From assembly GCF_000699445.3 (NCBI RefSeq), contig NC_067198.1, forward strand, positions 37,795,523 to 37,859,522: a stretch of DNA of 64,000 nucleotides. The letters run 5' to 3'. The position numbers and the translations under genes are program-made. The notes under the pieces are model-generated. The model made no database searches and was not told the DNA's origin. It saw nothing but the letters and a program-made list of their open reading frames with translations. Origin of the DNA: Schistosoma haematobium. Lineage: Eukaryota > Platyhelminthes > Trematoda > Strigeidida > Schistosomatidae. The first letter of the stretch is position 1. Every line of letters starts with the position of its first letter. This document shows, in pieces, positions 57,765 to 64,000 of the stretch.

Positions 57765-57989
57765 TTGTGATAAACATGTCAGAAATCAAGCGGAATTTCT
57801 ATAATAATAAATGAATTTCATACATCAATTTTTTAATCATTTGTAAAACGTAAGTATTATTATGGACGTGTAATGAGCAACTAACTGAAAATTAATGATT
57901 GTTTCATCTAACTCATTATGAAGCGCCAACTGAATTTTTTCACTTTATCATCAAAATGATAATTGAACAAAACATTTTCAATCATAATA

Positions 57990-58076
57990 AACTTTCAAGT
58001 TATAAACATCAATCAGTTCATGATCTTAATCAAAAACTTAACAATCTCCACAACCCCTAAACTGATGAAATGATTA
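57990..58076 (+). mobile_element. F2 tail type b fragment
   Basis: aaacatcaatcagttcatgatct, ttaatcaaaaacttaac and ccacaacccctaaactgat. Confidence 0.75.
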
Positions 58077-58249
58077 ATTAGCTGAATAACTCTAACATAC
58101 AACTTAATAATGTTCCTGCGTGACTGAGTATATTTTCATTGAAAACTTACATTTGAAACATGTTTTATGGTCATAACATAAGAAAATATTTCTACACGAA
58201 AGATACTCAATACTTTCATTCATTTTACTTGCTTGTTTGAATCTTCCCA

Positions 58250-58735
58250 GTCCACTGTTAGCCACTATAAATATCTGCTTATAATGCTTGTAAATTAAGA
58301 CAATATCGAAACAATCCTTACAGAATGTACATATGCCAATATGAGATTGATCAATTGCAGTCCCAAATATCTATGCGAAGATTCGAAGAAACAATATCAA
58401 CTAAAATTTCACTCCATCGTACAAGCTAGTGTCTATTAAAACTCAGTAACTAAGCGAATATCGTGATGGCATTTGAAGCGAACGGTATTGAGCTCGAGTC
58501 ATGGAATGAATACCAACTCTGAGATACGGATGCATCGAGCTGACGAGTCCTGACTAGGACGAAACGCGTGTCCCGAATTACATCTCTAACTACCATCCAT
58601 CTTTACTTAGAATACTTGCGACTTATGACATTATCGAGGCAATCTGTACAGGATGTACCTATGCCTATAAGAGACTGATCTATTTCAGTCCCAACACATC
58701 CATCGAAAGATTTAAATAAATAATTACAATTATCT
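58250..58735 (+). mobile_element. Sm-alpha-like tandem dimer (partial + full)
   Basis: 58250-58395 is the 3' body of one unit, running into a second complete unit (58396-58735) in the same orientation: tRNA-like part (tcagtaactaagcgaatatcgtgatgg; box-B-like gagctcgagtc), ribozyme, body. Direct tandem units are what a rolling-circle or multimeric RNA intermediate would give. Confidence 0.85.
58533..58578 (+). ncRNA. Hammerhead, Sm-alpha type
   Basis: CUGACGA (58540-58546), stem II gucc-ugacua-ggac, GAAA (58561-58564), acgcgugu, C. The core is complete; stem I is damaged (ucgag against cccga). Confidence 0.7.
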
Positions 58736-58771
58736 ATTACATAAAGAAACTATATGATTTTTGTTACTAAC

Positions 58772-59021
58772 CTTTCTATATTACTTATATTATCTTCATT
58801 TGTCATTAATTTTAATCGAATTGAATGAAATGTTAATAGAATTCGTTGATTATTATCTGCTATAAAAATGAATCGACATTTAATATTTGGTGGATAATTA
58901 CTTGGATAAAATGGTGAGAAAAAATTTCCATATTTAATTGTATTATTTAATAATTTATTATAATGAAATTCATAATCACAAAATGTATTTTCTTTATGTT
59001 TTCCATTATTTTGATAATTAC
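58772..59021 (-). CDS. CUB gene exon B: N-terminal half of CUB2
   Basis: This 250-bp exon completes the split codon from exon A (a + gt = Ser) after acceptor taactaag, and ends before donor gttagt in phase 2. After a short Asn/Lys-rich stretch the peptide has CDYEFHYNK, then GNFFSPFYPSNYPPNIKCRF, the classic CUB opening (Gly...Ser-Pro-x-Tyr-Pro-x-x-Tyr-Pro...Cys). It then runs through two hydrophobic strands, IFIADNNQRILLTFHSIRLK. No ATG starts this exon, so it is easily missed by ORF-length filters. The acceptor lies just downstream of a long A-rich and T-rich low-complexity block (59025-59110 on the plus strand). Confidence 0.88.
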
Positions 59022-59024
59022 CTT

Positions 59025-59110
59025 AGTTAAAAATTAAAAAAAAAGAAAAAAAGTAGAATAAAATAAATAAAAAATAAAAAATGAAAAAATAAAAAATAAA
59101 AAAATAAAAA
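59025..59110. repeat. A-rich low-complexity block
   Basis: Runs of aaataaaa-type units; on the gene strand this is a T-rich tract beside the exon B acceptor. Confidence 0.85.
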
Positions 59111-59414
59111 TGAATTTCTCTTTTTGAGTTAAAAATTAAATTTATAAAATAATGAATTTAAACAATAGTAAACTATGATTATTGTATTGGATAAAGCATG
59201 ACAGTTTTGTATTATGTAAAATGAGTATGCGGGAATTTCTTTTATATTTAAGAAAATGTTTTTTTTTTGTTAAATTAAAATCATTTTGTGATTGTGAATT
59301 ATTTACGTAATAAAAATTGATTTATTATTATTATTACTACTTAATTGTTTTATTATTTAGTGGTTTATAGATTTCATATATATGAAGTCGGTAAAAGCTA
59401 TAATTATTAGATGA

Positions 59415-59766
59415 GGGGTATGTTTGTGAAGATTGTAGTAATTTAATAGTTGAGTTCATGAGTTAATTAAAGCTAGACCAATATGGAAAACTTGGATGGA
59501 TTGGATGGCTGTTTCGTTCTGTTGATGGACTTCTCAGTGGTGCGCATCCATGAACCCGCCATAGCTGATTAGAACCCAGCACTTATCAATCTCGCGTGCT
59601 AACACTTAACCACTAGACCACTGAGCTAACCTTCATCTAACGGTGTTAATGTCTAATTTCAACTAATCTACGAAATTGTCATCAGTGAGTCACTATCTCA
59701 TAATAGAACCGGTTGAACTCTACTGGTCACCGCTTCTCACTAGAACTTCAGGAAATACTTCTCGAA
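59415..59766 (-). mobile_element. F2 element, near full length, old
   Basis: Tail, ribozyme remnant, box A (tggtctagtggttaagtg) and head to aggaaatacttctcg; box B (attagaaccc) is mutated. Confidence 0.82.
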
Positions 59767-59954
59767 ACAATTTTTTTTGGAAAATTGAACATTGAACCGA
59801 TTGATTTTCTGTTTTAGTGAATACATTGACAATAGGAAAAGTTGGTTTTAATTATTTTTGAGTCCTATCGTGAAATTAATAACAGTAAATGATGTGTGTT
59901 GTTTTATGTTTATTATGCACAATTAAAGTTTTGGGTTAAAATAATTCTTATCAG

Positions 59955-60436
59955 ATTGTGTTCTTTTTGGTGGAGATTGTAGTAATTTAATGGTTGAATA
60001 TATAAGTCAATTAAATCCAGACCACTATAGAAAATTTGGGAGCATAATCTGCACAAAACCCCTCGATCTGATAATAATCATCCTGTACTCATTAGTGATT
60101 GGGTTCAACATATATTTTGATGGAGTTCTACTGAGAAGCCAAGACGAGTGGATCGCAACTGTGCCTGTTGGGAGACAGTTACTCACTGGACAGAATGATG
60201 GACTTTGGCACAATATCGTGTATTGGTTGAAATTAGATATTAACACCGTAGGATGAAGGCTGGCTCAGTGGTCTAGAGTTTGAGTGTCTGCGTGGGAAAA
60301 CGTAGGTCATGATTTAAGTGATTCCTGAGGGTTGGTGGATGTGCACTGCTACTAGGACGAAACGGTGGTTCATTGCTTTTAGGTTTTCCATGGTGGTCTA
60401 GCTTTAATCGACTCTTGAATTCAACTATTAAATCAA
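59955..60436. mobile_element. F2 inverted pair with plus copy of full length
   Basis: 59955-60055 minus tail. 60056-60436 plus: head (actcattagtgattgggttc), box A (cagtggtctagagtttgag), a mutated box B, ribozyme with deletion (gcactgctactaggacgaaacgg lacks the CUGANGA strand), tail. Confidence 0.8.
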
Positions 60437-60605
60437 AATAATTCACTTAAATACAATTAACGTTAAAAGTAGACATTTATTATTCATTCTGAAAACCCCA
60501 TTTGTGTATTCAAAAACACTTAGTTCTCACCTTAAACCTACCCTAGTAATATTGGCTTATTATCCAGAGTGACTAGGTTTCAAATTGTGTTCACATTAAT
60601 ATTAT

Positions 60606-60957
60606 TACAATAGTTGAGATCATAAGTCAATTGAAGCTAAACCATCATGGAAAACCTGGAAGCACTGGACAGCCATTTCGTTCTATTGTGTGACTCTTCA
60701 GTAGTGTGCATTCATGACCCCGCTTCGCAGGATTCTAACACAGGACCTGTGAGTGCTCGATATCTAGACCACTGGGCTGGCATCTCAAAGTGTTAATGTC
60801 TCACTTTAACTAATCCACGAAATTGAGTGACACATTCACCATTGTCATCATTGAGGTACTATCTCACAACAGACTCGGTTGAACTCTATTGGTCACTGCT
60901 TCTCACTAGAACTCCAGGAAATTCATTTTGAAGTCAATCACTAGTGAGCATATGTTG
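60606..60957 (-). mobile_element. F2 element, near full length
   Basis: Tail (gttgagatcataagtcaatt), ribozyme remnant, tRNA-like part (mutated), complete head ending tcactagtgagcatatgttg. Confidence 0.85.
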
Positions 60958-60958
60958 A

Positions 60959-61252
60959 TTCATATCAGAAGGGGTTTTGTGTAGACTGTAGTAATTTCGA
61001 TATTTGAGATCATGAGTTAATTGGATGCCCACTCAGTGGTCTAGTGGTTAAGCGCTCACATGCGAGACTGATAGGTCTTGGGATTGTATCTCGTGAGGCG
61101 AGGTCGTGAATTCGAACTGCTGAGGAGTCCTACAGTACGACAAAACGACCGTCCAGTGCTTTCACGTATTCCATGCTGGTCTAGCTTCAATTGACTCATG
61201 ACCTCAACTATTGAAATTACTACAAAATCTCCTCAAAACCCCTTCTGATACT
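60959..61252. mobile_element. F2 inverted pair
   Basis: 60959-61022 minus tail (tatcagaaggggttttgtg onward). 61023-61252 plus: box A (cagtggtctagtggttaagc), ribozyme (aactgctgaggagtcctac, gacaaaacgaccgtccagtgc), tail to ccccttctgata. Confidence 0.88.
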
Positions 61253-61257
61253 TACTT

Positions 61258-61264
61258 TTATTAC

Positions 61265-61309
<45 letters not shown>

Positions 61310-61310
61310 C
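61258..61310. repeat. (TTA)n microsatellite
   Basis: About 17 tta units directly after the F2 tail end. Confidence 0.95.
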
Positions 61311-61553
61311 CTTGTCTCCTCTTACCCCGTTTACAGTCTAGTTGACCTTTTATTTTTATATATAAATATTTTTAACAAGTATATTGTGTATGACCAGATT
61401 GTTCAAAATGTATTACGCTGGTATATCATCATATAGTTATGATGATCATCGTCTTCTTATTTACATTATCGAAATTTATCAGAAAAAGGGACTAATTACT
61501 TTAATTAATGTTCTTTCAACACATTAAACAAGATAATACATTACAAGACTTAC

Positions 61554-61819
61554 TTTTTAAATCAAATGTAAATTGACCAATAAATCCCATTTGTTGATGA
61601 TATTTGATACCAGGAATTTTAGATGCTGTATGAAATATTAATAATAATATAGAACTAATTGAATAAAAATCATTTTGTGGAAAATCATTTAAATCACCGC
61701 ATAATCTATAATCCGCTGGTCTAGAATAATTTATTGAAGAGATATTCATAAGATTAGAATGTTTTGCCATTTGATTATTTGATTCAATTGTAGTAAACAT
61801 ATCTAAATAATCTATACAT
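61554..61819 (-). CDS. CUB gene exon A: C-terminal half of CUB1
   Basis: The acceptor is a T-rich tract ending ttattcag and the donor is gtaagt. The 266-bp exon starts with the last base of a codon and ends with the first base of one. The peptide begins CIDYLDMFTTIES, matching the Cys-x-Asp-Tyr core after the second CUB cysteine, and contains DYRLCGDLNDFP with the third conserved cysteine. It closes with a hydrophobic strand and GFIGQFTFDLK, the usual Gly-Phe-x-x-x-Phe-x-Phe end of a CUB domain. The first half of this CUB must lie upstream; I did not find it between 61820 and 64000. The open frame continues on both sides of the exon, but only this part looks like CUB protein. Confidence 0.85.
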
Positions 61820-63289
61820 CTGAATAAAAAATAAGAACAATAAAAAGGATAGAGCATATATATAGATAGATACTTGGAAATGTTATTCATTACGTAATCT
61901 ACATTAGTTGTCATATGAAAGTTACATCATTAAAAGTTTACAAGTTAATTGGCATGATTTTATAAGTCGGATACATAAGAAAATGTAAAGGTAATAATAT
62001 AATCCTTTATAGGACAATATTGTTTTGTATACCAGATGAAATGAAGTGAAATATTAAGAAAGAATTCTTTAGTGGGACTATTAAGAAGTGATGAATCTAA
62101 TAATGATAATAATAATAATAGCACTTAACTAGTGGTGGTTTTGTGATCTAATAAATTGGTCATTAGTAATGTGAAAACATATGGAAAAAACCGATGACCT
62201 TGAGGACGTTTCAGAAGATAATCACTGAAACTCATTTATTTGGGAATTCTGGAATAATTTTCAGTATCTTATACTTCAGTTATTTGCTATTGATATTTAC
62301 TTATACAAACATATTATGAAAAATAATATCACTCAAGGTCTATATCTGAGCTGTAAAATATGATTATCATGGTTACATTCAAATTTATAATGAACACATG
62401 TGCTTGAGGGGAGTTATCATTTACCGGATGACCATATTGTGAAAAGATATTTCTTTTTGTAGGACCTGAAGAAGAAAACTATGATCTTGACGACTTAAGA
62501 AATTGATCACAAGAACTAACGGACAACTAATTGGGGTCAGTTACATCTGACTTTTTAAATTGAGAATTTCTGATGTATTATCACCTTACTTCAAAAAGTC
62601 TTACCAACAAAGCCTGAGCTCGGTGGGATAAGGTGAAGTATGAAAATTTTAGCGACTACCTTTTCTAACTCTTTCCTTTCTTTATGACATGGTAACACAA
62701 CTAAGGTTAACACTTTGATGCTGTCACGATTCTGTATAGTCAAATGTATAGCTTCACCCGTAAAGCTTAGGTTGTTGCTTTTAGTCTTACAGTTATCCGA
62801 TTGACTTTTCTGGCATTACAGAATATATGTTTTCCAGCCGAGATAGCTCGATTAAGTCATCGCGACAAGCAATCATGACCACAATGTTAAGGTAGGAGCT
62901 TAGGTCCAGAAAATGCGGATATACTCATACAAATATAATAGACAAAAAATATTCATTTACATCAACAGAACATTTCATGATCCTACAGTTTACCAACCTC
63001 AACAAAAGAAATTCGGGTGTACTCTGAAATCTATTTTCAACGTACAAGTTTTATTAACATAAGCCTTCTATTATGATACTGAAACAGTGTTTAGACCACA
63101 TATGGTTGCAGTTTGACCCATCATTCATATAAGAAATTGAAACATTCCACATATAATGCGAAATAAATATCATGGAGGATGACGAAAGTAAAGATATAGA
63201 TTAACATGATGGACGACTATATTGTTCAATATTCCGTTTGATGAAGAATAAAACTCATCAATAGATTTCATGAACGATTTCTTGAAGCC
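61820..63289. other. Upstream of the first visible CUB exon, nothing recognised
   Basis: Expected to be an intron or the 5' part of the CUB gene. No CUB opening motif was found on the minus strand. Confidence 0.5.
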
Positions 63290-63765
63290 TACCCTGAACA
63301 ATTTTAAGCGGTTAAGTAAAATCCACTATGTTGAATCAGTGGGTGAGCAGTTTGCACTATATGTATGGAGAACTACTACAACCATCATCAAAAAGGTATA
63401 AACAGTTGTCTACGCAAGATATTGCATATCCATTGGCTGGATACCATCAATAACAGGCTACTCTGGCAGTGAACTTGGCGGCTTCCAGATAAAAAGGATA
63501 TTAGGAAAAACACGGGAAGTGGACAAGACATACATGGCGGAAACCATAAGATTGCATCGTGAGGCAAGCCCAAAATTGTGATCCTCAAGGCCAAACGAAA
63601 AGAGGCAGATCAAAAAAGGTATGTCGTGCTAGTATTAGTGACAGACTTCCAATTAAATGAATAGATATTGGAAACAATTGGAAATCAGGGGCCAGGACAA
63701 AGTTGTCTGAAGAATTCTGGTCGATGGCCTATGCTCCACGAGAGGTAGCAAAAGTAAGTAAGTAA
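63290..63765 (+). pseudogene. Decayed RTE 3' end
   Basis: YGELLQPSSKRYKQLSTQDI-type text, HWLDTINNRLLWQ-like and KRRSKKVCRA-like pieces, ending ccacgagaggtagcaaaagtaagtaagtaa. It is heavily frameshifted; the TAAG tail remains. Confidence 0.78.
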
Positions 63766-64000
63766 TACTGGTGATTCGTTATTTCAAATGATTTATTCAG
63801 CATTTTAATTTCTGTATCCTTAGATAAGAATATTAGCTAAATTTTCGAGATAACATTTATGGTTATCATTCAATACAGTTCGAATAAGTTGTATTTATTA
63901 ATGACCCAAGTCAATCAGACATAGGATAAATGAGAAAAGATGCGGACACCCTATTGATCAACATATGATTTCACTTTCTAATGAAATAGTGGTTAGGCGT

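Larger units (their letters stand above)
41306..61819 (-). other. Multi-CUB-domain protein gene, partial, five exons visible
   Basis: Five minus-strand exons join in a consistent frame: each donor phase (1, 2, 1, 2, 1) matches the next acceptor and every junction has GT and AG. The joined product is about 522 residues: the C-terminal half of CUB1 (exon A), CUB2 (exons B and C), an acidic Asn/Glu-rich linker (end of C, start of D), CUB3 (D and E), then a Lys/Glu-rich tail. CUB domains are extracellular beta-sandwich modules for protein binding, so a secreted or membrane-anchored product is inferred. Neither a signal peptide, start codon, membrane segment nor stop is visible, so the gene runs beyond what I can recognise at both ends. 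Introns are about 2.5, 5.2, 8.0 and 3.3 kb. A SOL-1-like or neuropilin/tolloid-like receptor accessory protein is possible but only a guess from tandem CUBs. Confidence 0.85.

Noticed and set aside
41719..61252. CRISPR-like array from the many regularly similar repeats
   Set aside because: Repeats are hundreds of bases long, dispersed and in both orientations, in an animal genome.

Overview
The window reads as nuclear DNA of a blood fluke, genus Schistosoma. It is strongly AT-rich and non-coding over most of its length, and it is packed with repeat types known from schistosomes: Sm-alpha-like elements carrying hammerhead ribozymes, an RTE-clade (SR2-like) retrotransposon, CR1-like and Penelope-like fragments, and LTR remnants. 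I cannot name the species. There is no bacterial, viral or CRISPR-like organisation. Most of the open frames are repeat protein or chance.

One host gene is supported, on the minus strand. Five exons (61554-61819, 58772-59021, 53189-53592, 44949-45204, 41306-41697) have matching splice phases and together encode about 520 residues of a multi-CUB-domain protein. The exons hold the end of one CUB domain, two complete CUB domains split across exon pairs, and an acidic linker. Both ends of the gene are missing or unrecognised. The introns are 2.5-8 kb and filled with mobile elements.

Layout. 1-3.2 kb: repeat fragments and a MITE. 3.25-6.49 kb: a complete RTE retrotransposon with a 12-bp target duplication, broken by two frame lesions. 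7-28 kb: scattered Sm-alpha, a second tRNA-headed hammerhead family (here called F2), MITEs, truncated RTE copies, an LTR and microsatellites. 28.8-31 kb: a 680-bp inverted repeat around an 820-bp spacer. 31-41 kb: Penelope RT fragment, an LTR inserted into an F2 element (5-bp duplication), and a third tRNA-headed family (F3). 41-62 kb: the CUB gene, whose introns carry F2 pairs, a CR1-like fragment, a 731-bp palindrome (47.9-49.5 kb), Penelope elements and Sm-alpha. 62-64 kb: little recognisable beyond a decayed RTE 3' end.

The most interesting theme is structural. Two short interspersed families (Sm-alpha and F2) combine a tRNA-like pol III promoter with a hammerhead core; a third (F3) probably does too. 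All three, and a Penelope element, recur as head-to-head inverted pairs with 3' ends pointing outward, several joined at or beside the ribozyme. The best-preserved F2 ribozyme (48402-48447, minus) has all canonical core residues and a self-complementary 8-nt stem III, like Sm-alpha. Sm-alpha ribozymes are established knowledge. Whether F2 and F3 ribozymes and the inverted-pair pattern have been described I cannot check. Coordinates of old repeats are approximate because they were found by eye.
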